Positions 17,510 through 27,065 of a stretch of DNA of 43,970 nt are shown piece by piece. This DNA comes from Nitrosomonas sp. (GTDB taxonomy: Bacteria > Pseudomonadota > Gammaproteobacteria > Burkholderiales > Nitrosomonadaceae). The stretch is taken from positions 1-43,970 of the forward strand of contig JAUXRH010000171.1 in assembly GCA_030682075.1 (NCBI GenBank), in the 5' to 3' direction. A model generated the notes under the pieces. That model did not search any database. It saw only the letters and a list, made by a program, of their open reading frames with translations, and was not told the origin of the DNA. The position numbers were made by a program, and so were the translations under genes. Within the stretch, counting starts at the first letter, position 1, and every line of letters starts with the position of its first letter.

Positions 17510-18036
17510 TCTGCGGTGACAAGAAAAACAATGGGTCGTTGGGGGTTATCCAGTTTTATTTTATAATTAACCAAATGCGCATTTTCAAAAATCAGCTCCC
17601 GCTCCAATGCTTCAACAAAATCAAGCAAGGCCGACAAATCCTTGGCTTCACCGCCAATTCGGATAGTACGGTTAGCAACGTTTGGCTGCAGCGATAACAG
17701 TGCGACTTCCTCATTGGCGGCAAATTCAACTGCGTCAAAAAGCGCTTCCCAAGGTAAATTAATCTGCCCAATAACCTCGCTGGCTTTTTTTATTTCCTGG
17801 CGGATTTCTTGGCTCACTCCGCGCTGATTAGATGTGGATGGCCTTCGCGGTGATACGTTATGCTGCTGTTTTTCAATACGCGCAACACGGGTTTCCCAAT
17901 AATCCACTTTCTCCATGGACGACGTAAATTGATATAGTATCCCGACTAAAGTGAGCAGGCCTAATACTAACAATGTAGTATCAATCGCTTGTGATTGCTG
18001 TCCAGAGTAAGGGAAACGGAGATTCAGGCGACGCAT
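17491..18036 (-). CDS. PilN/GspL C-terminal-like assembly-platform protein
   Basis: This 181-residue bitopic protein has a short cytoplasmic N-terminus (MRRLNLRFPYSGQQSQAID), a membrane helix (TTLLVLGLLTLVGILYQF, about 20-37), a coiled-coil (KVDYWETRVARIEKQQ) and a periplasmic ferredoxin-like domain (LLSLQPNVANRTIRIGGEAKDL). This is the PilN layout, equivalent to the periplasmic half of GspL. It overlaps the PilM-like gene by 13 bases and the PilO-like gene by 19. The split into separate PilM- and PilN-like proteins, instead of one GspL, resembles type IVa pili and MSHA rather than a classical type II system. Confidence 0.8.
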   Translation of the reverse strand: MRRLNLRFPYSGQQSQAIDTTLLVLGLLTLVGILYQFTSSMEKVDYWETRVARIEKQQHNVSPRRPSTSNQRGVSQEIRQEIKKASEVIGQINLPWEALFDAVEFAANEEVALLSLQPNVANRTIRIGGEAKDLSALLDFVEALERELIFENAHLVNYKIKLDNPQRPIVFLVTAEWVQTF

Positions 18037-18860
18037 GAATCCGCCTCACCACTTGCCCTGACAAAAGAAGGATAGTGTGCTGGCACCGATAGGTTATCAG
18101 CCGATAACGGAATCATTCTCCAGCCACAATTCTCTGGCAGTACCAAATCAGGATGTTCCGGCGCAAATACACGAACTTCCTCTACGGCCTCTTTATATCC
18201 AGAAAAAATTGCTTCCTGATCAAGCGCCATAAGTAGTTCATCCGCCACACCATGCAATACTTTCTGATTACGTATGCCTTGCCAGACACCATTCACCAAC
18301 AAGGCGATACAAATACGTCCCGTCTCGATTAGTACGAAATATGTGCGCTTTTCATCAAACAATTGCTGCCATTGATCAAAAGCTGATGCCAGATAAGGCG
18401 TTATGCCCCTGAGCTTTATTCTGTAACGTATCGCCAGTTCTTGCAATCGTGTCAGTAAATCACGTGTTATTGCGGCACAAATTGCGCCGCTGGATGGGTT
18501 CCAGGCGCTTATACTAAGCACCCATTCATCAGTCCGTTCAGCATAAATTTCATGCATACGGAAAGTGGCGTAAGCATAAACTTCATCGGGAGCCGTAATT
18601 TCCGTCTGGGGTGGCAGGGTAACATATCGAATAAAGTGGTTAGAGAGGGTGACCATCATCTCGGTACCCTCTGCTTCTTTTACCATGTGTTCTAATTGAA
18701 GCAAGGGCGGTTCCCAGACAGGCTGATCTGGATCGCGCGTGCAGAGTCCCGTAATTCCAGGTGCCGATATGGGCTTTAACCGCCGGGATGTGCGGACTAA
18801 ATCTACACGCTCCGGCGCAAAGAAAACCTGAATTTGATCACGACGCCACAATGGTGACAC
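18024..18860 (-). CDS. PilM/GspL cytoplasmic-domain-like protein
   Basis: This 278-residue soluble protein has no membrane segment. It occupies the PilM position, immediately downstream of the ATPase gene and before the PilN-like gene, overlapping both. VDLVRTSRRLKP at the N-terminus, the middle segment YVTLPPQTEITAPDEVYAYA and YFVLIETGRICIALLVNGVW near residue 180 fit an actin-like fold of the PilM/GspL type, although similarity is low. The start codon is GTG at 18860, inside the 3' end of the ATPase gene. Expected role: cytoplasmic ring coupling the ATPase to the PilN/PilO platform. Confidence 0.7.
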   Translation of the reverse strand: MSPLWRRDQIQVFFAPERVDLVRTSRRLKPISAPGITGLCTRDPDQPVWEPPLLQLEHMVKEAEGTEMMVTLSNHFIRYVTLPPQTEITAPDEVYAYATFRMHEIYAERTDEWVLSISAWNPSSGAICAAITRDLLTRLQELAIRYRIKLRGITPYLASAFDQWQQLFDEKRTYFVLIETGRICIALLVNGVWQGIRNQKVLHGVADELLMALDQEAIFSGYKEAVEEVRVFAPEHPDLVLPENCGWRMIPLSADNLSVPAHYPSFVRASGEADSCVA

Positions 18861-20532
18861 GATTGGCCTCCTCTAAACTCGTCAGTCCATCTCTGACCAT
18901 ATCTAATGCGCCCTCACGTAAGAAGTGGGTGCCATTGTTTTTAGCCGCTTCTTTTATGCGGCGGATGGGTTCCTGCGCAACAATAAGTTCACGGATTTCA
19001 TCATTTAAAATTAATATCTCTGCAATTGCGTTGCGTCCCCGGTAACCACTGCCCCGGCACTGTCCACAGCCTCTCCCGGCGCGAAATTTAAAATTGACCG
19101 CTCGTTCGGAATTTATTCCAGATTCAGCGATTAGCGCATCATCAGGACGCTCCTCCACGGCACAATGTGGACACAGCAAACGCACCAATCTCTGTGCGGC
19201 GATACCATTTAACGCGGAAACGAAGCTATAGGGATCTACCCCCATGTGTGAAAAACGGCCAATCACATCGAATACATTATTGGCATGTACCGTTGTAAAA
19301 ACAAGGTGTCCAGTCAGTGCGGCCTGTATTGCAATTTGCGCGGTTTCAGAGTCACGAATTTCACCCACCATGATTTTATCTGGATCATGACGTAAAATCG
19401 AGCGCAAGCCACGTGCAAAGGTTAACCCTTTTTTCTCGTTAACCGGTATTTGCAGTACACCAGGCAATTGATACTCGATAGGATCTTCAATGGTAATAAT
19501 CTTGTCATTACCCTTGTTAACCTCAGATATTGCAGCATAAAGCGTTGTTGTTTTACCGCTGCCCGTAGGACCCGTAACCAACAACATGCCATAGGGTTCT
19601 GAGCTGAGACGACGCAAAGTCGCTATTGCGGCTTGATTGAAGCCAAGCTGATTTAATGTTAAGCCATCGACATGATCGGAAAGTGCCTGTCGATCAAGGA
19701 TACGCAACACCGCATCTTCGCCAAAAATACTCGGCATAATCGATACGCGAAAATCAATTTCTCGCCCTTGTATCGAAACTTTAAAGCGGCCGTCCTGTGG
19801 CACGCGGCGTTCAGCAATATCCAGTTCCGACATCACCTTGATGCGAGAAATCACTTGCTCTGCCAGATCTGCGCCCTTCATCACACCAACGGCTGTCAAT
19901 ACACCATCAATTCGATATTTGATGGATAAAGCCCCCGTCACCATTTCAAGGTGAATATCACTGGCTTGGGATTTATGCGCATCATACAACGTGGAATGTA
20001 CCAGCCGCACCACCTGACTGGTACCTTCATTGATCGTTTTTAATGAAAGGTCTTCAATCCCGCTTTGTATCACATCTAGCTCAGCAGAAGATAAAACATT
20101 ATCCATCGCACGCATTGTTTTTTCCTGCTGCGTGAAAAAAGCGCTTAAATCCGCAGGATGCACCAAATGCCATGTCACCCCCATAGCAAAACGCTCTTCT
20201 GCCCATGACCGCAAATTGGATGAAAATGGATTACTCACTGCCAACACGTATTCTTCTTCTCTTTGAAACAATGCACACTCATGCATAACCGCTTCAGCAA
20301 AAGGCAGCCTATCGAATGACGGCGTAAGGACTCGCAACGCTCCCATGTTTAAAACAGGGAGGTGAAGCAACCGACCCAGTGCCTGGATGAGTACGTCTGG
20401 CGCATAATCGCAAATTTCTTCCAGCGCCTGGATTATCGAAATACCCTGTTTTAAGGCCTCCTGGCGCGCCTCACCCAGCTGCCTGATATCAATCGATAAT
20501 TTTTTTGTTGGCTGTGTGGATGTTTCGATCAA
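18838..20532 (-). CDS. gspE: Type II secretion / type IV pilus assembly ATPase (GspE/PilB)
   Basis: This 564-residue hexameric ATPase powers pseudopilus assembly. The N-terminal N1E/MshEN-like domain covers about 1-140. The ATPase core has Walker A GPTGSGKTTTLY (321-332), the Asp box IITIEDPIEY (345-354), Walker B DKIMVGEIRDSETAQIA (about 385-401) and the His box TGHLVFTTVHANN (407-419). The tetracysteine zinc site is complete: C454-x2-C457 and C489-x2-C492. All catalytic residues I can check are intact. It overlaps gspF by four bases upstream and the PilM-like gene by 23 bases downstream. The tetracysteine site distinguishes it from PilT-type retraction ATPases; no retraction ATPase is present. 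Confidence 0.95.
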   Translation of the reverse strand: MIETSTQPTKKLSIDIRQLGEARQEALKQGISIIQALEEICDYAPDVLIQALGRLLHLPVLNMGALRVLTPSFDRLPFAEAVMHECALFQREEEYVLAVSNPFSSNLRSWAEERFAMGVTWHLVHPADLSAFFTQQEKTMRAMDNVLSSAELDVIQSGIEDLSLKTINEGTSQVVRLVHSTLYDAHKSQASDIHLEMVTGALSIKYRIDGVLTAVGVMKGADLAEQVISRIKVMSELDIAERRVPQDGRFKVSIQGREIDFRVSIMPSIFGEDAVLRILDRQALSDHVDGLTLNQLGFNQAAIATLRRLSSEPYGMLLVTGPTGSGKTTTLYAAISEVNKGNDKIITIEDPIEYQLPGVLQIPVNEKKGLTFARGLRSILRHDPDKIMVGEIRDSETAQIAIQAALTGHLVFTTVHANNVFDVIGRFSHMGVDPYSFVSALNGIAAQRLVRLLCPHCAVEERPDDALIAESGINSERAVNFKFRAGRGCGQCRGSGYRGRNAIAEILILNDEIRELIVAQEPIRRIKEAAKNNGTHFLREGALDMVRDGLTSLEEANRVTIVAS

Positions 20533-21713
20533 TTGATGCTTCCTGCCAAGTCAAATATTGGCATATACATGAGGATAATAATGCCGCCAATTACCGTGCC
20601 GATGACCGCCATCAAGATGGGTTCAATCAGTTTGGTTGTCCATTCCACCCAGCGCGCAATCTCTTCATCATGAAAATTGCCAATCCGTTCCATCATATCT
20701 CCCATTAATCCTGTTCTTTCGCCAACACGCAACATACGATTACCAACCGCTGTGGTTAATCCTTCCATCTCCATTGCGCTGGAAATTGTCCTGCCTTCAC
20801 GAATATGCCTGGCCGCCGCTTCTACGCGTGGACGAAAATGGGGTTGCAGCAAACCACTGACCATATCCAGAGCCTGAGTAATCGGGATGCCGCCACGTAA
20901 CAGCATGCCTAATGTCTTATAAAAACGAGCCAGCTGATAAACGCGCATATGTTCCCCAACCGCAGGAATACGCCATAATTGCTGTAATATATACGCCCGA
21001 AATGCGGGCCGAGTCACGCTATAAGTAAGCGCACTAAAAACGATGATTACAATGGCTGTTAATTCCCAGCCACGCTCATGAACAAAATGTCCCCACTTAA
21101 TGAGCAGCACAGAAAGCCAGGGCAAATCGGTGCCAATATCCTCATAAATTGCACTGAATTTCGGCACCACAAATACCAGCAGGAACACGGAAACTAATAG
21201 GCCAATGACCAGTAGCAAAACTGGATAAATTGAAGCCCCAACCAGTTTTTTGCGCACTAAATCCATCTGCGTTTGATACGTAATAAAACGCGTCAAAGCT
21301 TCGGCTAGATCGCCTGTCCGTTCGCTTGCCCGAACAGTTGCAATATACAATGCCGGAAACGCCCGGGGACAGTCTTGCAATGCACGTGAGAAAGTAACCC
21401 CTTCATACAGCCGCGCCAGTAAATCCTGAATGATTTTACGGATACTGACATCCTGCTCCTTATCCACCAACGTCTCGATACTCTCCACCAGGCTGAGCCC
21501 TGCCGTTAATAGTGAAAGTAATTCCTGGCTAAAATGTACTAAAGGAAAACGGGTATTCGATTTTAGCGACCAACCGGTAACGCTGCGCCGCACACTCAAT
21601 ACCATGCCGCCTTGCTCAGTGACTTGAAGACGTGCCTCCTCCTCACTGTTTGCTTCCAGTTTGAGCTTCACTGTACCTTGCCCGGAAAGTACCGCTTTCA
21701 CTTCATAACGCAT
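20529..21713 (-). CDS. gspF: Type II secretion inner-membrane platform protein GspF/PilC
   Basis: This 394-residue polytopic protein has the two repeated GspF cytoplasmic domains (about 60-180 and 265-380). The first is recognised by FPLVHFSQELLSLLTAGLSL and the second by YQLARFYKTLGMLLRGGIPI. Membrane helices lie around 165-190 (VLLLVIGLLVSVFLLVFVV), 215-232 and 370-390 (ILMAVIGTVIGGIIILMYMP). The N-terminus MRYEVKAVLSGQGTVKLKLEA is typical. It lies 9 bp downstream of gspG and overlaps gspE by four bases. Confidence 0.95.
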   Translation of the reverse strand: MRYEVKAVLSGQGTVKLKLEANSEEEARLQVTEQGGMVLSVRRSVTGWSLKSNTRFPLVHFSQELLSLLTAGLSLVESIETLVDKEQDVSIRKIIQDLLARLYEGVTFSRALQDCPRAFPALYIATVRASERTGDLAEALTRFITYQTQMDLVRKKLVGASIYPVLLLVIGLLVSVFLLVFVVPKFSAIYEDIGTDLPWLSVLLIKWGHFVHERGWELTAIVIIVFSALTYSVTRPAFRAYILQQLWRIPAVGEHMRVYQLARFYKTLGMLLRGGIPITQALDMVSGLLQPHFRPRVEAAARHIREGRTISSAMEMEGLTTAVGNRMLRVGERTGLMGDMMERIGNFHDEEIARWVEWTTKLIEPILMAVIGTVIGGIIILMYMPIFDLAGSIN

Positions 21714-21722
21714 CGCGACAAC

Positions 21723-22154
21723 TTACCAATTGGTAATATCCGCCGCTTCACCATCGCCACCCGGTTGGCCGTCTTTACCATACGAAAATAAATCAAATTC
21801 TGTATTATCCCCTGGATATTTATAGACATATGGATGCCCCCAAGGATCTGCAGGTGGCGTTTTGGAAAGATAAGGTCCATGCCATCTTGGTTCGTTATTC
21901 GGGCTGGACATCAAGGCTGCAAGTCCATGCTCGGTAGATGGATAGCTACCCATATCTAAACGATATTGGTGAAGCGCTTTCTCAAGAGAATCAATTTGAG
22001 ACTGAGCCATTCTAATCTCGGATCTGCCGACCTGTGAGAAATATTTTGGTCCAACATAGGCGGCCAGTAAACCGATAATAACCATGACAACCAGTAATTC
22101 AAGTAGCGTAAATCCGCGTGCAGCTTGCATTTTTTGTGGTATATACGAATGCAT
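21723..22154 (-). CDS. gspG: Major pseudopilin GspG
   Basis: This 143-residue GspG has the prepilin cleavage site ARG then FTLLELLVVMVIIGLLAAYVGP, the conserved DMGSYPSTEHGLAALM segment and the C-terminal calcium-loop signature DPWGHPYVYKYPG...FDLFSYGKDGQPGG...ADITNW. This is the classical major pseudopilin of type II secretion and the best evidence that the cluster is secretion-type, not only pilus-type. I place the start at 22154, where AAGGGGG precedes the ATG; the frame is open 60 bases further upstream without family support. It is the first gene of the gspGFE-pilMNO-secretin run, 157 bp downstream of the TonB-dependent receptor on the same strand. Confidence 0.95.
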   Translation of the reverse strand: MHSYIPQKMQAARGFTLLELLVVMVIIGLLAAYVGPKYFSQVGRSEIRMAQSQIDSLEKALHQYRLDMGSYPSTEHGLAALMSSPNNEPRWHGPYLSKTPPADPWGHPYVYKYPGDNTEFDLFSYGKDGQPGGDGEAADITNW

Positions 22155-22310
22155 TATTTTTGCCCCCTTCGCCTTGTATTCGTTCTTTATTTGGCTGAAA
22201 TTAGTAAAGTACATGAAAAAGGTAATGAATGTAAAAAGAAATAAAATAAATAGGAAAGGAAACAGATAAAATAATTTGCGCCATAACCCATCTTCTATGC
22301 ATCAGGACGC

Positions 22311-25300
22311 TTAGAAATTGATACGAGCGCCCAGGTTAAATTGTCGCCCCCTTTGAAATTGTCTCGTTATTTCATCACCCTGCGTTACTGCGACCTTGTC
22401 ATCAAATAGATTCTGCATGGTAAGCCGCATGGATAGCCACTTATTTACATTCTGGTTTAAAACAAAGTCCAGCTGATTAAATGGTTGCTCATATTTATCT
22501 GGCGCGCCCAGCAATCCTACGGCAACGATTCGTTCACTGGCAATATTGTACAGGAGCGTTGCTTGCGTCCCCCAGGCTGGATTGGCATACCCTAGCTGAA
22601 AATTTAAAATTTGTGGGGAATGTCCCTGTAACCGCCTGCTCGATGTCGTCTGTGCTTCCAGATTCTTGGCATTAAGTAGAACGCTTGATTCTGACCAGGT
22701 GTAATTTCCTCCTGCAAAAAAGTTTTCTAACGAAGGATGGATTAAATCCAGGTTTTTTAATAAATCTACCTCAAACCCATAAACATTTGCTTTATCTGCA
22801 TTTTGATAAGTTTGCAGCCCGGCAGTTCCCGGCAATATAATCTGTTCAATCGGGTTGGTTAGATCTTTCCAGAAAAAACCGGCCAACAGATTCTCAGTCG
22901 ACGAAAAGTAATACTCCCAACGTAAGTCTAAATTGGTAATGTCCGTTTGGATTAAGTCGGGATTACCTGTCGTTTCCTGATTGGTGCTGGGATCGGTAAA
23001 TGGTGCGGGGGATAGTTCCCTGAAATCTGGCCTGGAGATTGTTTGGCTAAATCCCGTTCGTAATTGTTGCCTGTCAGAAATCACCCAGGTAGCCGCAGCA
23101 GATGGCAATCGATTGATTCTATCAATGACTGAAGTAACCGGCGTATTCGAATTGGCAACCGATTGAAACGTTTCAACACGTTGATTATTATCTTCCCAAC
23201 GCATGCCGCCACTTACTCTCAATCTTTCAAAGAATGACAAATCCAGTTTGCCGTAGTAAGAAAATAGATCTTGTGACGCATTATAGCTATCCGTCGGACG
23301 CGTGGTATCACGCAATTGAAACCCGTTTGCGCCAATATTAGTCGGCCGAAGAATCGCTTCCAGTGAAGATTGTCCCAGGACTGCTGGATTTCTCGCATCG
23401 TCCCCTACCGGGGCAAAACTGAAGCGTTGAATGGAAGAGTCTCTGGTTTTATTCTGATTAATAAAGCCACCACTGAGCGATGCTTGATAGTCTGGAGAAA
23501 ACTCCAAAGGTAGTTTTGTATCCATGCGCCAGCTTTGATCTTTATCGACCAGATCCGCGAATAAAGTCTGATTACTGTCAGCGCGTCGAGAAAAAAGGAA
23601 ACTACCCGTGTTATCTGCATCATAACGATAATCTCTGGTTTTGGGTTCTTCTCTTGTTGCGATTGCATTGGTATATAACCAATCAACTTTCAGGTCTTTT
23701 GCCCAATCTAAGCGGTGCTCGCCTCCAATCTGCTGCATAAACAATTGATTGGAAAATTGCCTCAGGCGTGTTCTGCGAATATCCGCTGTTTCAGCATCGG
23801 TAAATCCTTGACTGACCCTGGCTTCATCGATTGTCTGTCTGAGAAACATCGTTTTAGAAAAAATACGATGCTTATCTTGATATTCAGCTTCTACTGCTCC
23901 ATAACCGTTCAATTGTACTTCACTTAATGAGCGCTTGACATCGAAATCCTGAGTTAATCTCAAACTATCGCTACTGCCCGACGCGGCAAACTCCCGGTTA
24001 ACTTCATTCTGGTTCCTGAATTCCTGCCTCCAGCCTCCTGCTGCAATGTAGCCAACCCTGAAATCGCCGAGATTAAAAACATCACCGATGGATGTTTGCA
24101 GCCTGCCATCAGGCCCTCTTTTATTCTGCTTCACATCCCAGTTATCCGATAAATCTTCTCCCAAATTCTCTAGCTGAGCAGGTGACAGCCCATCAGGATT
24201 AAAAATTGTTTTTGGCTGTAAGGCTTGTCCATTTTCTGTTGCCGCCGCGATCGAATCGGGCAATGCGCGCGTACCATCATCATATCCCAGAAAATCAGTA
24301 TTACCCCCTTTATAGGTTAAGGCATTCTTAAAAGATGAGAGACTGTTATAGCCGGTTTGTCCTTCTATATTAAAGAAAAATTCATCAGGAATTCCTCGGG
24401 TACGCATTTCCAGCGTACCGCCTGCAAATTCCCCCGGGCGATCAACCGAATAGGTTTTCTGCACCAGGACACTTTCCAGAATACTGGTAGGAAAAAGATC
24501 TAATGGCACAACACGTCGGGTAGGATCAGGACTGGGAACAGAGGCGCCATTCACCAGTGTGGATGAAAAGCGTTCGCCTAATCCACGTATAAAAATAAAC
24601 TGGCCGCCAACCAGAGTCAGACCAGAGGCTCTTCTCAAAGCGCTGGCAACATCAGAGTCCCCACTACGGCTGAATTGTTCAGCACCCAGGATAGTGGTTA
24701 CTTCTGCTGACGTTCTCTGTTCCTCAATAACGGAAGTCAGCGTTCCCGCCAGGTACGGCTCCAGTACGACATATTCTGCCAACTCAACACCTGCGGGTGT
24801 TAAGCTAAAGGTAAGTTCCGTACGCTGGTCTTTTACAATGTTGACATCATCTCTTGTTTGACTGCTGTAAGCAGAGTGCAATAACGAAACGCTATAACTT
24901 CCAACAGGCGCCTCAAATTCTATTCGCCCTTGCGAATCCGTTCTGAGCTGTTGTCGCAAACCGCTCAAAAAGACTTGCACATCTTTAATCGGCTTTTGCG
25001 TTTCAGAAGACAAAACTTGTGCAATGAGGGTGCCATTACCTTGCATCTGCGGTTTTTCAGCTAACGCGGCATAATCTGGATTAGTGCCTTCCACTGAACT
25101 TTCAATATTGAGCAATGGTTTTCTGCCATCGGCATAAAAAGTTAACAGAATTTGCACATTCTCTGCGGGACGGAGCGGCAAATCAAAGTCAAATTGCTGG
25201 TCTTTTGTTTTGATCGTTATCTGATATTGACCGGGCGGTAATTTTCCAGCCACACTGCCATTTGCATTGGATTTAATTGAAGATTTACCGTCAGCCCGCC

Positions 25301-25511
25301 AATTAAAAGTTGTTGGCGATGATGAATTCATTAAGCGCGCATTTGATGTAGCGGATGTGTCGCTGTTGATTAACAACTCTGCATCAGCAATCGGGAATCC
25401 ATTCTGGAACAGGTGAATTGAAAATTCCGCTTTTTTATTATCTCCCCACACAAGAGAGCTCGCCAGGACTGAAGCAAGAAAAATTACTGAATAAAGAGAG
25501 AGTTTTTGCAT
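22311..25511 (-). CDS. TonB-dependent outer-membrane receptor with carboxypeptidase-regulatory-like N-terminus
   Basis: This 1066-residue receptor has a signal peptide (MQKLSLYSVIFLASVLASS...WG). One or two carboxypeptidase-regulatory-like beta domains follow (about 25-130, and clearly at 160-245: LIAQVLSSETQKPIKDVQVF). The plug domain is at about 262-370 (ILGAEQFSRSGDSDVASALR, FIRGLGERFSSTLVNGA) and a 22-stranded barrel ends in the aromatic QFNLGARINF. Plug signature PSPDPTRRVVPLDLFPTSILESV identifies a distinct TonB-receptor subgroup; its substrate is not known to me. A clear TonB box was not found, though EYVVLEP before the plug is a candidate. It lies between a TtpC-type TonB system and the secretion cluster on one strand, so those TonB proteins are its probable energisers. 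Confidence 0.92.
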   Translation of the reverse strand: MQKLSLYSVIFLASVLASSLVWGDNKKAEFSIHLFQNGFPIADAELLINSDTSATSNARLMNSSSPTTFNWRADGKSSIKSNANGSVAGKLPPGQYQITIKTKDQQFDFDLPLRPAENVQILLTFYADGRKPLLNIESSVEGTNPDYAALAEKPQMQGNGTLIAQVLSSETQKPIKDVQVFLSGLRQQLRTDSQGRIEFEAPVGSYSVSLLHSAYSSQTRDDVNIVKDQRTELTFSLTPAGVELAEYVVLEPYLAGTLTSVIEEQRTSAEVTTILGAEQFSRSGDSDVASALRRASGLTLVGGQFIFIRGLGERFSSTLVNGASVPSPDPTRRVVPLDLFPTSILESVLVQKTYSVDRPGEFAGGTLEMRTRGIPDEFFFNIEGQTGYNSLSSFKNALTYKGGNTDFLGYDDGTRALPDSIAAATENGQALQPKTIFNPDGLSPAQLENLGEDLSDNWDVKQNKRGPDGRLQTSIGDVFNLGDFRVGYIAAGGWRQEFRNQNEVNREFAASGSSDSLRLTQDFDVKRSLSEVQLNGYGAVEAEYQDKHRIFSKTMFLRQTIDEARVSQGFTDAETADIRRTRLRQFSNQLFMQQIGGEHRLDWAKDLKVDWLYTNAIATREEPKTRDYRYDADNTGSFLFSRRADSNQTLFADLVDKDQSWRMDTKLPLEFSPDYQASLSGGFINQNKTRDSSIQRFSFAPVGDDARNPAVLGQSSLEAILRPTNIGANGFQLRDTTRPTDSYNASQDLFSYYGKLDLSFFERLRVSGGMRWEDNNQRVETFQSVANSNTPVTSVIDRINRLPSAAATWVISDRQQLRTGFSQTISRPDFRELSPAPFTDPSTNQETTGNPDLIQTDITNLDLRWEYYFSSTENLLAGFFWKDLTNPIEQIILPGTAGLQTYQNADKANVYGFEVDLLKNLDLIHPSLENFFAGGNYTWSESSVLLNAKNLEAQTTSSRRLQGHSPQILNFQLGYANPAWGTQATLLYNIASERIVAVGLLGAPDKYEQPFNQLDFVLNQNVNKWLSMRLTMQNLFDDKVAVTQGDEITRQFQRGRQFNLGARINF

Positions 25512-25871
25512 GGTGTTTTTGGTTACTTGATCGAGCGTTTATTCAAAGAATCCAAGTCAGTGTTGAGCGTGCTGTTTCAATAGGTGGTATAAATTTTGCG
25601 TGCAGAGACCCTCTTCCAATAGCATGGGTGTTCTGCTACTGACACTTTATTTTGCCTGCAAGGTGAGTATGGTTGCCTGAAGACTAAGGTGGTGCTTGTG
25701 ACGGAGGTGCTGATAAAAATGAGAAAATAAACCGTGTTTGATCGAGCAGGTAAAATAACAATCCTGCTTTTTTTCTCATGCTGAAGCGTCTTTTAATCGA
25801 TTGATGGGAGATGACGATTTCACCTATCTGGCTACCAGGTAATTTTGTTTCTACAGGAGATGGAGATTGAA
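25512..25871. other. Intergenic region upstream of the TonB-dependent receptor, with a hairpin and T-run
   Basis: This 360-bp gap separates the TPR gene from the receptor. AGCAGG (25745-25750) and CCTGCT (25763-25768) form a 6-bp stem followed by seven T residues on the plus strand, which looks like a weak terminator in the antisense direction. A 67-codon minus-strand frame (25684-25887) overlaps the TPR stop and has no recognisable family. I found no Pho-box-like sequence with a correctly spaced -10, so whether the receptor has its own promoter is open. Confidence 0.35.
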
Positions 25872-27041
25872 TCAGGTGCATTGCCATGGTTCGGTTTTAC
25901 AAACCTCCATCAATCTCCGCAGTTCTGTCCCTCTTCTGAATAATTCCGCATCCTTCAAATGATCCAAATGTTTATTTGCTTCCGGGAACCGACCGCTCCA
26001 GAACAGGGCATAAGCGAGTGCATAACGAACACTTTCATCATCCAGCAAACCCATTCGATACAAACTGGATTCCATATTTGCGGCACGGTCAAATTGCTTT
26101 AATGCCAGTAGAATGGATAATCTTTGCTTGAATTTAACTTTCTGATCCCGGATACTTTCATTGAGTGTTAATGCTTTATGGAACCTGCCTGCTCGACGAT
26201 AAACTTCAGCCGCTTCAGACAACAATTCTGGATTTAAAATCGCGGCTTGCTCAAGAATGAATGCTGCCGCATTCAGCATTCCCTGGTCCAGGTAAGTATG
26301 TGCCAGAAGCTTGGCGACAACATCATTATTGGGAAATTGCAACCGGGCTATTTCCAGAATACTTAAAGCTTCCTGGTATTCCTTACTTAATCGAAGTGCA
26401 TTTCCAATCGCGACATAATCTTCTGCCGCTGCTCTGGATAATTTAAGATATTCTCTACCCAACTCGGCCGCTTGCTGATTTAATCCAAGTTGCACGAAAT
26501 AGAAAACTTTAAGCCTGAGAAAACGAAAATCAACCGGAAATAATTTCTGTCCTTCATTCAAAGTATCTATCGATTGCGTTGTCTCTTCCAGATGCCAATA
26601 AGACTGTGCCTTCATGGCAACCAGAGAAGGGTTATTCCTGGCATGCTCGGTCGCATTTTCAATCGCCCGAATAGTTTTCTGGTAGTCTTTCAGCGCATAA
26701 TAAGCCTGTGCCAGATACACAAAAATTACTTGATCCTGCTGCCCATTTTTAATCGCTGATTGCAGACTGTCTTTGGCTGCATCGAAAGCGTTCAGATTCA
26801 TATAGGCCAGCCCTTGCAAGGTATAAAATCTTGCCAGATCTGTTTTTTTGTCAGCCAGATTAACGCTCTCCAGCGCTAACAAAGCACGGTCATTATGGCC
26901 ATCCCTTAGCATCGCCGCTGCCAGCTCTATAAAATCTGTGGATTGTGGCATTTTCTCTTTGGCCCAGGCTGAACCAAAAAAGCATTCAAGCATGAGCATG
27001 ACAACAATAATCTTGATTCGCTTAGGTATAAGTTGCTTCAT
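25872..27041 (-). CDS. Periplasmic TPR protein of the TtpC/TonB2-type operon
   Basis: This 389-residue protein has a secretion signal (MLMLECFFGSAWA within the first 28 residues). TPR-like helical pairs follow, for example LARFYTLQGLAYMNLNAFDAA near 70 and VIFVYLAQAYYALKDYQKTI near 103. No enzymatic motif is visible. A TPR protein immediately after tonB is part of the conserved order DUF3450, ttpC, exbB2, exbD2, tonB2, TPR described in Vibrio, and the same order is seen here. It starts 24 bp after the tonB stop. It is likely a periplasmic adaptor of the TonB complex; the exact role is unknown. Confidence 0.85.
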   Translation of the reverse strand: MKQLIPKRIKIIVVMLMLECFFGSAWAKEKMPQSTDFIELAAAMLRDGHNDRALLALESVNLADKKTDLARFYTLQGLAYMNLNAFDAAKDSLQSAIKNGQQDQVIFVYLAQAYYALKDYQKTIRAIENATEHARNNPSLVAMKAQSYWHLEETTQSIDTLNEGQKLFPVDFRFLRLKVFYFVQLGLNQQAAELGREYLKLSRAAAEDYVAIGNALRLSKEYQEALSILEIARLQFPNNDVVAKLLAHTYLDQGMLNAAAFILEQAAILNPELLSEAAEVYRRAGRFHKALTLNESIRDQKVKFKQRLSILLALKQFDRAANMESSLYRMGLLDDESVRYALAYALFWSGRFPEANKHLDHLKDAELFRRGTELRRLMEVCKTEPWQCT

Positions 27042-27065
27042 TTTTACTGTAATTTGTCTGTAACA

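Noticed and set aside
25512-25640. TGTCA-containing sequence upstream of the TonB receptor as a third Pho box
   Set aside because: Only the first half-site core matches and no -10-like hexamer follows at 10 bp.
25684-25887. 67-codon minus-strand frame between the TPR gene and the TonB receptor
   Set aside because: No family resemblance, and it overlaps the TPR stop. Kept only as a note under the intergenic region.
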